Below are positions 15,714-24,800 of a stretch of DNA of 64,000 nt, piece by piece. The position numbers were made by a program, and so were the translations under genes. The DNA lies in contig CAZTOU010000018.1 in assembly GCA_964615365.1 (NCBI GenBank), positions 29,138-93,137 of the forward strand. Reading direction: 5' to 3'. Each line of letters starts with the position of its first letter. Positions within the stretch are counted from its first letter, which is position 1. The notes beneath the pieces were generated by a model. The model made no database searches and was not told the DNA's origin. It saw only the letters and a list, made by a program, of their open reading frames with translations. The DNA is from CAVXZE01 sp964615365. GTDB lineage: Bacteria > Myxococcota_A > UBA9160 > UBA6930.

Positions 15714-18293
15714 TCATTCGATCCTGAACCTCCGGATGGCTTCCCGAAGCGCCTCCGCCTGCTGCTCGAGACCCCGGGTCGCCTGGCTCATGAGGCTCGA
15801 GACATCCTCGTTGGCACGCGTGCGCTCATAGACCTGTTCGAGAAACGACACCGCATGCCGGCATTCTTCCGATTGTCCCTGGAGTGCGGCGTGGATCTTG
15901 TCGACGGCGTCCCGCACGCTCTCGATGCTGTCCCGGATCCGTCTGGTCCCGCGCGCCTGCTCCTCGGTGGTGCGATCGGTCTGGTGCGCGACGTTTCGCA
16001 TGGCCACCGTGCCTCGCATCACCATCTCATTGCCGCGTTCCTGCTCTTCTCCCCCGGCGCGGATCTCTTCGACGCTGCTATTCACCTGGGCCGTCAGATC
16101 CGATACGCGGCTCGCGTCATTCGCCTGTTCGCGCACCGCCTGGACGATCTCCTGGATCCGCATTCCGCTGGCGTGCGCCGCGCGTGTGATCTCCTCAAGG
16201 GAAGCGCCGGCCTCGGCGGACAGGTCGACGCCGCTCTGGACGCTCTCGGTTCCGCGTTCGATGGCGCCAACCGCGTTGGCGCTCTCCTCTTGAACGGAGC
16301 GGATCAGTCCGCCGATCTCCTTGGTGCTGGTCAGCACGCGGTCGGCGAGGTCCTTGATCTCGTCCGCCACGACCGAGAAGGAGCGACCCTGATCCCCCGC
16401 CTGAGCCGCAATGATGGCGGCGTTCAAGGCGAGCAGGCTGGTCTCGTCGGCCACCTCATCGATCACGTCGACGATGGCTCCGATTTCCTGGACGCGCTCG
16501 CCGAGACCGCGGATCACGGTGTCGGCGCTGCCGGTCGCCTCGCGGATCGCATCCATCCCCGCGATCGTCTGTTGCACCCGCTCGCGACCGCTCTCGGCGA
16601 GAGAGACCACCTGGGCGGAGAAGCCGGCGGTCTCGGTCGCGGCGCGCTCGACCTGCTGCATCGAAGCCGCCATCTGGGTCATCGACGCGGAGGTCTCGGC
16701 GGCCGCGCCGGCGAGTCCCACGGTGTTCTCGGAGATCTGGCGCGCGCCCTGAATCATCTCCTCGATGGAGCCGCTGACGTCGTTGATCTGACTGGTGAGC
16801 GCGGAGGTGGTCTGGTTGAGCTCCTCGCCGGCGGCGCCGAGCTCGAGTATCGTGCTGCTCGCTTCTTCCACGTTCCCGGTCAACACCTGCGCCGACTCTG
16901 TGATCCCCGAAATCTGGGAATTGATCGCCGCCATCGAGCCGCTGGCCTGCTTGATTCCCTCGACCTGGTCCCCCGTCACCTTCGCGACGCCGGAGCCCGC
17001 CGTCGCGATCGCGGCCGCCTCAGCATCGACACGCACCGCCGCCTCGGCCACCCGACCGATCGTGGCGCGGAGAGAGTCGCTCATCTCCGCGAAGGAACGG
17101 GCCAGGCTGCCGAGCTCGTCCTCCGACTCCCGAACCTCTCCCCGGGTGAGGTCACCCGAGGCGATTCGCTTCGCCTCCCCGCGCAGCCACTCCGTGGTTC
17201 TGCTGACGTCGTCGGCCATCAGGAACGCCGCGCAGAGCGCGATGGCGAAGGCGGCCAGGAGCAGGAGTCCGAAAGCGAGCTGGACGCGGCCGAGATCGCC
17301 GCTGATGTGGTCTCGCGAGGTGGCCGCCACCAGGGCGAAGGTCGGGTCGTCCTCGAGTCGCGACCAGGCGAAGCTGTTGTCCGAGTCGATTCCGAGGCTG
17401 GTCCCGGTGAACTCCTCGGAGGCCGTGATCCAACGCAGCTCGCTCGCGGTGAGGGCTCCCGGATCGCCGCTCATGATCTTCCCTGCGGAGAGATCGATGA
17501 CCAGCAGCCGCCCGGCGATGCCGAGCTGTTCCAGCTCGTCCTTCACCAGGTTGAGGACCGGATCCTGGGGACCGAAGAGGCGTTCGGCCATGCGCTCCAC
17601 CCAACCGCTCTGCACCCGGGTGCTGTAGGCCTCGATGGGACGAAAGGCGAGGCTGTAGGAGAGGAGCGCCGCCGCGAAGACCGTGGAGACCATCACTCCG
17701 CTGACCGCGATCCCGAGCTTGCGGGAGAGCGAGAGTCGATGGATCAGGCTCTGTCGCTCGGTGGAATCGAGCAGCCGCCCCGCCCACCGGTTGCGCAGGG
17801 GCGCGACGAATCGCTTGAGGGCGTAGAAGACGAAGATCCCGGTGACCAGGCCGCCCATCAAGGCCACCACGGCGATCGTGAGGGGCGGGCTGCTCGGCAG
17901 GTCATCCAGGCGCAGCGTCATCCATCCGGGAATGGTGGCCGCCGCGATGGCCCAGCTCACCTGGGCCGCGAAGAACATCCGGCGCGGGAGATCCGTCGCG
18001 GCTTCGAAACCGCTTCGGAAGTGCTCCTCGCAAGCCTCGTCACTCGCCTCGGCGTCGATGCAGGCAACGACCGCGCGATCGAAGCGACAATGCATCAAGG
18101 CGTTGGCAATCGCACCGACTCCGCAGAACGTGACGCAACCGATAAAGAACTCGTGCCATTGTTCCGCGGTCAGCCGCAGCAGGGCGAAGAGGTAGGAGAT
18201 CACGAGGATCGCAGTGCACATCTGGAACAGGATGTTCCCGATCATCAGTCGACGTCGGAAGCTGGATCCGCTGGCAATGGGCGCTTCGTTCAT
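15714..18293 (-). CDS. Methyl-accepting chemotaxis protein with six predicted membrane helices
   Basis: 859 residues. The N-terminal ~430 residues contain about six membrane helices: GNILFQMCTAILVISYLFAL, WHEFFIGCVTFCGVGAIANAL, MFFAAQVSWAIAAATIPGW, LTIAVVALMGGLVTGIFVFY, GIAVSGVMVSTVFAAALLSY and, after a ~120-residue extracytoplasmic domain, LAFGLLLLAAFAIALCAAF. A HAMP-like linker (LRGEAKRIASGDLTRGEV) precedes a long signalling coiled coil whose tip reads DEVADETSLLALNAAIIAAQ with EIKDLADRV. ATG 18293 overlaps the cheW stop. Canonical MCPs have two helices, so this topology is unusual. The sensed signal is not predictable. Confidence 0.9.
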   Translation of the reverse strand: MNEAPIASGSSFRRRLMIGNILFQMCTAILVISYLFALLRLTAEQWHEFFIGCVTFCGVGAIANALMHCRFDRAVVACIDAEASDEACEEHFRSGFEAATDLPRRMFFAAQVSWAIAAATIPGWMTLRLDDLPSSPPLTIAVVALMGGLVTGIFVFYALKRFVAPLRNRWAGRLLDSTERQSLIHRLSLSRKLGIAVSGVMVSTVFAAALLSYSLAFRPIEAYSTRVQSGWVERMAERLFGPQDPVLNLVKDELEQLGIAGRLLVIDLSAGKIMSGDPGALTASELRWITASEEFTGTSLGIDSDNSFAWSRLEDDPTFALVAATSRDHISGDLGRVQLAFGLLLLAAFAIALCAAFLMADDVSRTTEWLRGEAKRIASGDLTRGEVRESEDELGSLARSFAEMSDSLRATIGRVAEAAVRVDAEAAAIATAGSGVAKVTGDQVEGIKQASGSMAAINSQISGITESAQVLTGNVEEASSTILELGAAGEELNQTTSALTSQINDVSGSIEEMIQGARQISENTVGLAGAAAETSASMTQMAASMQQVERAATETAGFSAQVVSLAESGRERVQQTIAGMDAIREATGSADTVIRGLGERVQEIGAIVDVIDEVADETSLLALNAAIIAAQAGDQGRSFSVVADEIKDLADRVLTSTKEIGGLIRSVQEESANAVGAIERGTESVQSGVDLSAEAGASLEEITRAAHASGMRIQEIVQAVREQANDASRVSDLTAQVNSSVEEIRAGGEEQERGNEMVMRGTVAMRNVAHQTDRTTEEQARGTRRIRDSIESVRDAVDKIHAALQGQSEECRHAVSFLEQVYERTRANEDVSSLMSQATRGLEQQAEALREAIRRFRIE

Positions 18294-19105
18294 GCTTCGA
18301 CTCCGCCTTGGGTCAGAGCAGAGCGGTACACGCTCTCGAGGATGCTTTCGAGTGAAAGGACCAGCACCGGAGGTGCGTCGGCTCGGCGCACGACGGCGCG
18401 GATCTTGTCGTAGCCGGCGTGCGTGGCCAGGGCCGGCGGTGCATCGACGTCGCCGGCCTCCACCCCGAGCACGTCCACCGCTGCGTCGACGCGCAGGCCG
18501 AGAACCATCCCGTCCACCTCCAGGATGGCGATCCGGCACTCGGGCGAATTCTCGGTTCGCTCTCCGCAGAGAACGTGACCGAGATCGATGACCGGGACCA
18601 CCACACCGCGAAGATCGACGACGCCCTCGATCAACTCGGGCGCTCTCGGAAGGGGCGTCACCTCCTGGGACCGCACGATCTCGCGAATCTGGATCGCCTC
18701 TTCATCGACCCGGAGCACCTCCTTCACGGAGTCCACCAGCAGCCCCGTCACGTTTCCAGGATCGCCGTGCAGCACGATGATCCGGTTGCTCCGCGCAGGT
18801 TCTCGGCTCCCGATTCCGAGACGACGACACAGGTCGAGGACCTGCACGATTTCGCCGCGGAGCGAGATCACCCCGCGTATCTCCGGAGGGACCCGGGGCA
18901 TCGGGGTGATCCCCCTGAGTCGAACGATCTCCCGGACCCACTCCACGGGGACCGCGTAGGAGTCTCCGTTCAGGGTGAAGGTGAGAAGATCCCGAAGCAG
19001 GCTCTCCTCTTCCTCGACCTGACGACCGGCCGCGGTGAGGGCCAGCGATTCCCAGCCCATCGACTCTTCGCCGCCGGTGGGATTCGTCGTGTCCGGTTGA
19101 CTCAC
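18290..19105 (-). CDS. cheW: CheW-type adaptor with one and a half CheW domains
   Basis: 271 residues coupling CheA to receptors. The first CheW domain (about 40-175) is complete: LLTFTLNGDSYAVPVEWV, RGVISLRGEIVQVLDLCRR and LLVDSVKEVLRV. A second unit follows without the first strands (ELIEGVVDLRGVVVPVIDL ... VLGLRVDAAVDVLGV), giving a fused or tandem CheW. GTG 19105 overlaps the cheA stop (GTGA). A longer in-frame ORF to 19765 lies within cheA in another frame and is rejected. Confidence 0.88.
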   Translation of the reverse strand: MSQPDTTNPTGGEESMGWESLALTAAGRQVEEEESLLRDLLTFTLNGDSYAVPVEWVREIVRLRGITPMPRVPPEIRGVISLRGEIVQVLDLCRRLGIGSREPARSNRIIVLHGDPGNVTGLLVDSVKEVLRVDEEAIQIREIVRSQEVTPLPRAPELIEGVVDLRGVVVPVIDLGHVLCGERTENSPECRIAILEVDGMVLGLRVDAAVDVLGVEAGDVDAPPALATHAGYDKIRAVVRRADAPPVLVLSLESILESVYRSALTQGGVEA

Positions 19106-21183
19106 CCGGTCGTCCTCCCGCGCATCGCATCCTCGACCACCGCCGAGACGTCGATCACCAGCACCGCCCCCTGATCTCCGAACTCCGTCGCTCCGGCGAA
19201 CCCGCGCACGTTCTGCGCGGGGCCCTGGATCGGCTTGATCACGGTGTCCTGCTGATTCTGGAGACGGTCCACCAGCAGCCCGAGGCGGACGTCTCCAACT
19301 CCAACCACGACGGCGTACTGCCTGGAATCCGCCTGCGACTCTCCCAGCGAGAACTCCTCCCGGAGGCGCCGGAGGGGAAGTGCCTCCCCCCGCAGATTGA
19401 GGATCTCCCGTCCTCGACTCCTCTGGATCTCGTCGGGTTCGACGAGCAGCGTCTCGCGGACCGAATTGAGGGGAATCGCGAAGCGCTGATCCGCGACTCC
19501 GACGATCAGGGCTTGAATGATTGCGAGGGTGATGGGAAGAGTGATGGTGACGGTGGTGCCGCGTTCCCGCTCCGATTCGACGTCCACGATGCCACCGAGT
19601 TCCCCGATGTTCGAGCGCACCACGTCCATCCCGACGCCGCGCCCACTGGTCTCCGTCAACTCGGAGCAGGTGGAGAGGCCGGGCGCGAAGACGAGATCCA
19701 GCATTTCCTTCTCGGACAGCTCCGCATCGGAAGGAACGATGCCCCGCTCGATGGCGCGCGCGCACAAGGTCTGCGCATCGATCCCCCGGCCGTCGTCCGA
19801 GACGGCAATCACCACGTCTTTGCCGCGCTGGAAGGCGTCGAGGCGAATGCAGCCGTCGGTGGGCTTGCCCGCCGCCGTTCGCTCCGCCTCATCTTCGATG
19901 GCGTGGTCGAAGGCGTTGCGGACGACGTGCATGAGTGGATCAGCGAGCCCCTCCACGATCAGCTTGTCCAGTTCCGTGTCGGCACCGCTGATCTCCAGAC
20001 GGACCTCCTTGCTCTGATCGCGGCGCATGCGCCGTACCACCCGCGCCAGCCTTTCGAAGACCTGACGCAGCGGCACCATGCGAACCTGGAGCACGCTGGT
20101 CTGGAGACCTTGGATCTTCCGCTCCAGGCCCTTGTGCACCTTCCCGAGCTCGGAACCGATCCGCACGGTCGCCGGTTCGGCGGAGAGGCGATCGGCAATC
20201 GCGGCGACCGCGGCGCGCTGAAGCCCCAGCTCACCCACGAGATTCATCAACTCGTCGAGCTTTCGGATGTCGACCCTGACGGTGTCACTGATGGATCGGA
20301 GCGACTCGACCTCACCGCGGGTCGCGGTGGAATCATCGGCCGGTCGCGGGCTGACCTTGCTCTCGGCCTTGGGGGCCTCTGGCTGGCTCCGGGAACTCTC
20401 GACGCGGCCCGCCGGTCGCCACGCCGTATGCACGGAGGAGACCGGGAGATCGAGATGCGAGGCGAGATCCTCGGTGCTCTGTTCGGTCGCAGTGAGCAGC
20501 GAGAAGCGGATCTGCGACTCCGGCGTCTCCCCGGGCGAGGGCAGGGTCGAGAGGACCTCACCCACCTCGCGAATGGCATCCGAGACCTCGGAGAGCCCCT
20601 CCTCGAAGGCGAGGATCTCGAAGTTGACCGCGATTACGTAGATCGAGAACCCGCGCCCGATGTTCTCCCGCAGCCGGTGCTCCTCGTACTCGGTGAGGGC
20701 GCGGAGCATGGATGAATCGATGTCGAGCTCTTCGAGCTGCCCCGAGCTCTCTTGGGGCGTCACGGTCCACTCGTCGATGCGTGCGATCAGAGCGGAGATC
20801 GACTCCGCTGCTTCGTTCTGTGCGGTCTCGTCGCCTGCCTTCTCCAGCATCGTCGCGAAGAGCGCGACCGACTGGTCCAGGAGATCGAGCGCCCTGGAAT
20901 CGAGTGCTACCCGGCCCATGCGCAGGCGGTCGAGGACCTCCTCCAGGTGATGCGCCAGCTCGCTCATCGCGTCGAAGCCGAACATGCCGGCCAGGCCCTT
21001 GAGGGAGTGGGCGGACCGGAAGAGCCGATTCACCAGCTCGGGATCGGCCTCCGACGACGAAGATCCCTGGTCCGCGAGCTGGCCCAGATCCTCTCGCACC
21101 TGCTCGAGGATCTCCTCCGACTCGGCGACGAATTCGAGCTGAGCTCTGGAGCGCGTCCCTCCGCTCTTCTGCTTCGCCGCCAC
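19102..21183 (-). CDS. cheA: Chemotaxis sensor histidine kinase CheA
   Basis: 693 residues in CheA order: N-terminal HPt domain with phospho-accepting His59 (FRSAHSLKGLAGM), an extra alpha/beta module (about 155-260, IYVIAVNFEILAFEEGLSEV), a dimerisation helix pair (LDELMNLVGELGLQRAAV), an ATPase domain with N-box HVVRNAFDHAIE, G1 DDGRGID and G2 GRGVGMDVVRSN, and a CheW-like regulatory domain (IPLNSVRETLLV ... GLLVDRLQNQQDTVIKP). All catalytic motifs look intact. It lies 3 nt after the first receiver gene and feeds into coupled cheW and MCP genes. The intermediate module resembles the P2-like domain seen in FrzE/DifE-type kinases rather than E. coli CheA. Confidence 0.95.
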   Translation of the reverse strand: MAAKQKSGGTRSRAQLEFVAESEEILEQVREDLGQLADQGSSSSEADPELVNRLFRSAHSLKGLAGMFGFDAMSELAHHLEEVLDRLRMGRVALDSRALDLLDQSVALFATMLEKAGDETAQNEAAESISALIARIDEWTVTPQESSGQLEELDIDSSMLRALTEYEEHRLRENIGRGFSIYVIAVNFEILAFEEGLSEVSDAIREVGEVLSTLPSPGETPESQIRFSLLTATEQSTEDLASHLDLPVSSVHTAWRPAGRVESSRSQPEAPKAESKVSPRPADDSTATRGEVESLRSISDTVRVDIRKLDELMNLVGELGLQRAAVAAIADRLSAEPATVRIGSELGKVHKGLERKIQGLQTSVLQVRMVPLRQVFERLARVVRRMRRDQSKEVRLEISGADTELDKLIVEGLADPLMHVVRNAFDHAIEDEAERTAAGKPTDGCIRLDAFQRGKDVVIAVSDDGRGIDAQTLCARAIERGIVPSDAELSEKEMLDLVFAPGLSTCSELTETSGRGVGMDVVRSNIGELGGIVDVESERERGTTVTITLPITLAIIQALIVGVADQRFAIPLNSVRETLLVEPDEIQRSRGREILNLRGEALPLRRLREEFSLGESQADSRQYAVVVGVGDVRLGLLVDRLQNQQDTVIKPIQGPAQNVRGFAGATEFGDQGAVLVIDVSAVVEDAMRGRTTG

Positions 21184-21186
21184 GGG

Positions 21187-21573
21187 CTACCCTTCCCGCT
21201 GGGAGCTCGCCAACAGATCGCGAACGATCTGCAGGAGATCATCGGACTCGAATGGCTTGACGAGGTAGGCGTCGGCGCCGAGGCTGAGCCCCTTCTCGCG
21301 ATCGCGATCCGAGCTCTCCGTCGAGACGATGATCAGTGGAATCGAGCGATAGGCCTCGTTGCCCTTCACGAAGGAGACGAGCTCGAGGCCGTTGATGTCG
21401 GGCATGTTGATATCGGTGAGGATCAGGTCGAAGCGCTCCCGCGGCAGCATACGAAGCGCCTCGAAGCCGCTCGGCGCCTCGGTGATCTTGAGCGGTTCTC
21501 CCATCTCCTCGAGGGTCGAGGCGATGAGTGAGCGCATGGTCGCTGAATCCTCGACGACGAGGACGCTGTACAC
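21187..21573 (-). CDS. CheY-like response regulator at the head of the che operon
   Basis: 128-residue single receiver: ED at 8-9, phospho-acceptor Asp54 (LILTDINMPDINGLE), Thr/Ser switch (IIVSTESSDR) and Lys106 (YLVKPF). GTG 21573 has AGGAGGGG five nt upstream, the strongest ribosome-binding site in the cluster, and is preferred to the longer frame from 21606. It is the first gene of the ten-gene che operon read toward lower coordinates, so the operon promoter should be in 21574-21811. Similar to, but clearly distinct from, the receiver at the operon's far end. Confidence 0.92.
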   Translation of the reverse strand: MYSVLVVEDSATMRSLIASTLEEMGEPLKITEAPSGFEALRMLPRERFDLILTDINMPDINGLELVSFVKGNEAYRSIPLIIVSTESSDRDREKGLSLGADAYLVKPFESDDLLQIVRDLLASSQREG

Positions 21574-21811
21574 GGACCCCTCCTGAAGCTCCCTCTCCGG
21601 GAGCAAGAAACCGGCATATCCATCGGTCTCCGTGGGGGTTTTCTTAAGGTGTAGAGACTAGTTTCCCCCTCCCCCGTCGATGGAGCGCAGCCCGATCCAC
21701 CGAGGGGACAAGGCCCCGGCTCCCTCGCTCGAAGAGGCCCTGCGAAGGATCACCGCGGAGGTCGCGACGGCTCTCGGATGAAGAAGCCCGCGACGGGGCC
21801 TCCGCTCGGGC

Positions 21812-23524
21812 TCAGCCTTCCGCCGCTTCGAGGACCCGTTCCAGCCAGGCCCGATCCAGCGCCAGTCCCGCCTCGTGGAGCACGACTTCCAGCGCGCTGG
21901 TATCGCCGATGGGTTCGTCCCCGGGAAGGTTGTCTGCGTAGAGGAGCGCGACGATCTGTTCACCGCTCTCGATCGGTGCGACGTAGGCTTCCCCGGGGAT
22001 CGCATTGCCGAGCAGGACCGCGAGGCGTTGATCGCCATCGTCCGCGGGCGCCGCGCGCACCGGGCTGCGGCTGTCGAGGACCTGACGGAACCAGGCGGGC
22101 TCCCGATGAGGAAGGGTGACCTCGCGAAGGCCCCGCTGGTCGGGACCCCCCGCCTTCTGCAGACCGACCTGTGCGATGCCCTGTGCCGTGTCGTCCCGGA
22201 TCATGAACATCGCGACTCGGGAGAGGGTCTCCGACGCGAAGTGGAGGACCTGGGGAAGCACCTCTCCCCGGGAGGAAGGATCGCGGATTCGCGCGCTCAC
22301 CTGCTTGAGTCGGGCGAGGCTGTCCGGCGAGAGCGAGTCTGTCGGAGAGGGCGGCGCATCCGCTGCGCAGTGCCTGGAGGTGCGGGCGACCAGGATGTCG
22401 CGCAGACCGGCGGCGTACTCGTCCCGCTGGGGCAGGCAGCGCGGGTCGGCGAGGTGGCTGGCGGTCGGCTTCTCGGCGATCGCATCGGGCCGAGATCCCT
22501 TTGCGCGACCGCGGAGCGGATCCTCTCCGGGCTCGACCATCAACACGATGGGCATCTGCCGGGAGTGGGCCCGCAGGCGTTGGATGATCTCCACGCAATC
22601 GTTGGCGCCGGAGAGCGGATCGGAGGGCGCGTTGGTCGACAGCACGACCAGCGGCTCCTCCGCGCGAGCCAGGTACTGGCGGATCCGGCTGATGCCCAGC
22701 TCGGAACGCTGAAAGATGTGAACTCGGGGGAAGGTGTCGGAGAGGCCCTGCTTCACCCACTCGAGCACGGCGAGATCCGCGTCGATGGCGATCACCGGCG
22801 AAGGCGGTCGGGATTCGGGCGCGACGGCACATGGCGGCGCCGGGTCGGGCGCCTCCTCGACCGCGACGAGTGGCTCGGGCTCGAGCATCGGCTCGGCGGT
22901 GACGATCAGCTCCTCCGGGGGATGACTCTCCTCGATGGTGACGATCGCCTCCTCCGAAAGAGTCTCGCCCTCGTCGGTGTCGAATTCGCCCTCCCCGTCG
23001 AACATGAGTGAATCGCAGGAGGGGTCCTCGTCCGTATCGCCTCCCTTTTCGTCCGCGCGGCGGGTGTAGTCGAGCGCCAGAAACTGGGGGTTGACTCCCG
23101 AGCTCGAGAAGGTCTCCCCGTCGACGACGTCGTCGCGGACCTCGAAGCTGAACTCCCCGGTCTCCCAGCGGAACATCTGCATGACCGCGCCTTCGACATT
23201 CTCCCGGCGCAGCTCCTCCAGGAGCTCGGCGCTCGAGAGAGAACGGTCGATCAGGACGGTGTCCAGGCCCACGCCCTCGGCGCGAGCCTGTTCCCAGGCG
23301 GCGTCCAGCTCGGCAGGAGGCACCGTCTCCGAGCCGGCGACCAGCTCGCGCAGACTCGTCGAATCGCCCTCGCGGAAAGCGCCTCGAATCAGCCCGTCCC
23401 GGAAGATGATCCGACCGTTTCCGAGATCGGTTCGCAGGAGCAGCACACCCGACTTTCTGGACAGGCTGATGACCTGCAGGATATCGCCGAGGCCCAGGTC
23501 CTCGAGACTGCCGACCAGACTCAT
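21812..23524 (-). CDS. DUF4388 (PATAN-type) signalling protein with receiver-like and GAF-like parts
   Basis: 570 residues. The N-terminus (MSLVGSLEDLGLGDILQVIS, then KSGVLLLRTD and IIFRDGLIRGAF) is a clear DUF4388 domain, followed by a helical segment with FRWETGEFSFEV. An acidic linker (about 170-245) leads to a Rossmann-like receiver remnant (VIAIDADLAVLEWVKQGL ... PLVVLSTNAPSDPLSG) that lacks an obvious phospho-acceptor motif, then a GAF-like C-terminus (ETLSRVAMFMIRDD ... VAPIESGEQIVALLYADN). It precedes the che operon on the same strand with a 238-nt gap. PATAN proteins are linked to surface motility in myxobacteria and cyanobacteria; a role in connecting the Che output to pili is an inference. 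Confidence 0.8.
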   Translation of the reverse strand: MSLVGSLEDLGLGDILQVISLSRKSGVLLLRTDLGNGRIIFRDGLIRGAFREGDSTSLRELVAGSETVPPAELDAAWEQARAEGVGLDTVLIDRSLSSAELLEELRRENVEGAVMQMFRWETGEFSFEVRDDVVDGETFSSSGVNPQFLALDYTRRADEKGGDTDEDPSCDSLMFDGEGEFDTDEGETLSEEAIVTIEESHPPEELIVTAEPMLEPEPLVAVEEAPDPAPPCAVAPESRPPSPVIAIDADLAVLEWVKQGLSDTFPRVHIFQRSELGISRIRQYLARAEEPLVVLSTNAPSDPLSGANDCVEIIQRLRAHSRQMPIVLMVEPGEDPLRGRAKGSRPDAIAEKPTASHLADPRCLPQRDEYAAGLRDILVARTSRHCAADAPPSPTDSLSPDSLARLKQVSARIRDPSSRGEVLPQVLHFASETLSRVAMFMIRDDTAQGIAQVGLQKAGGPDQRGLREVTLPHREPAWFRQVLDSRSPVRAAPADDGDQRLAVLLGNAIPGEAYVAPIESGEQIVALLYADNLPGDEPIGDTSALEVVLHEAGLALDRAWLERVLEAAEG

Positions 23525-23700
23525 CCGAACTCCGATAGGGTGTAGCGTGGAGAGCTTCCCCGCCGTCAAGCAGAAGCCTCCAGAGAACCAATCGGCGGTC
23601 GGAGGTGGGACTTGACCCGGATTATTGCCGAGCGCTCCGCCCCTTCCCGGTGTCCTTTGACTCCGCTGCGCGAGTCATCCGGGTGGAGAAGAGGAACCGC

Positions 23701-24351
23701 TCACGATGGGAATCGGCCTCGGGGAATCGTCTTCCCCGCGGGTGGCCCCGGCCGGGATGGGACGGTGTGACGCCGACGAGGCAGGGCAGCCGCCCCGCGA
23801 TCGAGCCGGATCGCGAGATCAGAGCCCGAAAGCCGACCCGCCGTCTCCAGGAGGCCGGCCCGCGCCTGGCCGGCTTCCTCCGGCGTCACCCACAGGCTGA
23901 GCCGCAGTGCGCTCGGGCGCTCGGACAGGGCCGCGGCGACCCCCTCGAGCACGAGGCCGGCTGAACGGTCGGCTTCGAGGTTCGAGACCGCCTTGCCGGG
24001 GAGGGCAATCCCCGCAATCCCCGAGCGCAGCCCGAGGATCCGCTCCGTCGCGTTCTCGGCCACCAGGCGGAGCGTCTCGTCCCTGAACTCGAACCTGGGG
24101 CCGAGACCCAACGTCAGCAGCAGGGGAGTCCGCATCCGGCCACCCGTGGGGAAGAGAGCGGCTTCGCCCCGCTCCCCGGTCAACTCCTCCCGCTGGAGGC
24201 GGTCCGAGAGGAGCCCGCAGAGGCGCCAGTCCGCCCGGGCCGCGGGCCCGCGAAGCGGGCGGTCGCAGGCGAAGAACGGCGTCACCAGGACGTCGACGAC
24301 GACCTGATCCAGGCGCACGGTCTCGATTTCGAGGGCCAGGGTCAAGCTCAA
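23701..24351 (-). CDS. Stand-alone peptidase M17 N-terminal (macro-like) domain protein
   Basis: 216 residues resembling only the non-catalytic N-terminal domain of leucyl aminopeptidases: VDVLVTPFFACDRPLRGPAA, a GERGEAALFPTGGR segment, LLLTLGLGPRFEF and a following helix with the RSGIAGIALPG strand. No zinc-binding catalytic domain follows. The C-terminal ~30 residues are basic and proline-rich. TTG at 24351 overlaps the nusB stop (TTGA), making it the last gene of the rib-nusB operon. Catalytically dead M17-N proteins are known, but their role is unclear; the fold may bind nucleotides or peptides. Confidence 0.6.
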   Translation of the reverse strand: MSLTLALEIETVRLDQVVVDVLVTPFFACDRPLRGPAARADWRLCGLLSDRLQREELTGERGEAALFPTGGRMRTPLLLTLGLGPRFEFRDETLRLVAENATERILGLRSGIAGIALPGKAVSNLEADRSAGLVLEGVAAALSERPSALRLSLWVTPEEAGQARAGLLETAGRLSGSDLAIRLDRGAAALPRRRHTVPSRPGPPAGKTIPRGRFPS

Positions 24352-24800
24352 CCGGAGACCTCCCGGGACACCGAATCCAGAATGCCGTTCACGAAGGCCG
24401 GCGACCGCTCGCCGGCGAAGCGGTGCGCCAGCTCCACGGCCTCGTCGATGGCGATCGGCGCGGGCGTATCGGTGTGGAGGATCTCGTAGGCGCCGATCCG
24501 CAGCACGTTGCGGTCCACCGCGGCCATCCGATCGAGGCGCCAGTGCTGGCTGTGCGCGGAGAGACGATCGTCCAGCTCCTGGCGCAGACGGCAGACTCCG
24601 GTGACGAGCTCCTTGGCGAAGACGCGGGCTCCTTCGGGCAGCTCGAAATGGGCGACCGCCCGCTCGAAGGCCTCCTCCGCCCGCGCCATCTCAGACCCTG
24701 CCGTCTCGGCCGTCTTTCGCCGCGCCATGTCGACCGCGTAGAGCACCTGCAGGGCGGCCTCGCGAGAGCGATGGCGGGTGGACGGCCGCGCGCGGGTCAC
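24348..24800 (-). CDS. nusB: Transcription antitermination protein NusB
   Basis: 150-residue all-helical RNA-binding protein that, with S10/NusE, supports rRNA antitermination. Typical opening (RHRSREAALQVLYAVDMA) and C-terminal half (MAAVDRNVLRIGAYEILH; AIDEAVELAHRFAGERSPAFVNGIL) are present. GTG 24800 overlaps the ribH stop (GTGA); the ribH-nusB pair is near-universal in proteobacteria. A longer frame upstream lies over ribH and is rejected. Confidence 0.95.
   Translation of the reverse strand: MTRARPSTRHRSREAALQVLYAVDMARRKTAETAGSEMARAEEAFERAVAHFELPEGARVFAKELVTGVCRLRQELDDRLSAHSQHWRLDRMAAVDRNVLRIGAYEILHTDTPAPIAIDEAVELAHRFAGERSPAFVNGILDSVSREVSG

Noticed and set aside
15336..18413. 1,025-codon open frame on the plus strand
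   Set aside because: Antisense shadow of the MCP and zinc-ribbon genes; its product is Arg/Gly/His-rich with no domain, while the minus-strand frame has full MCP motifs.
22116..22712. Plus-strand frames inside the DUF4388 gene
   Set aside because: Arg/Ser-rich shadows with no recognisable features.
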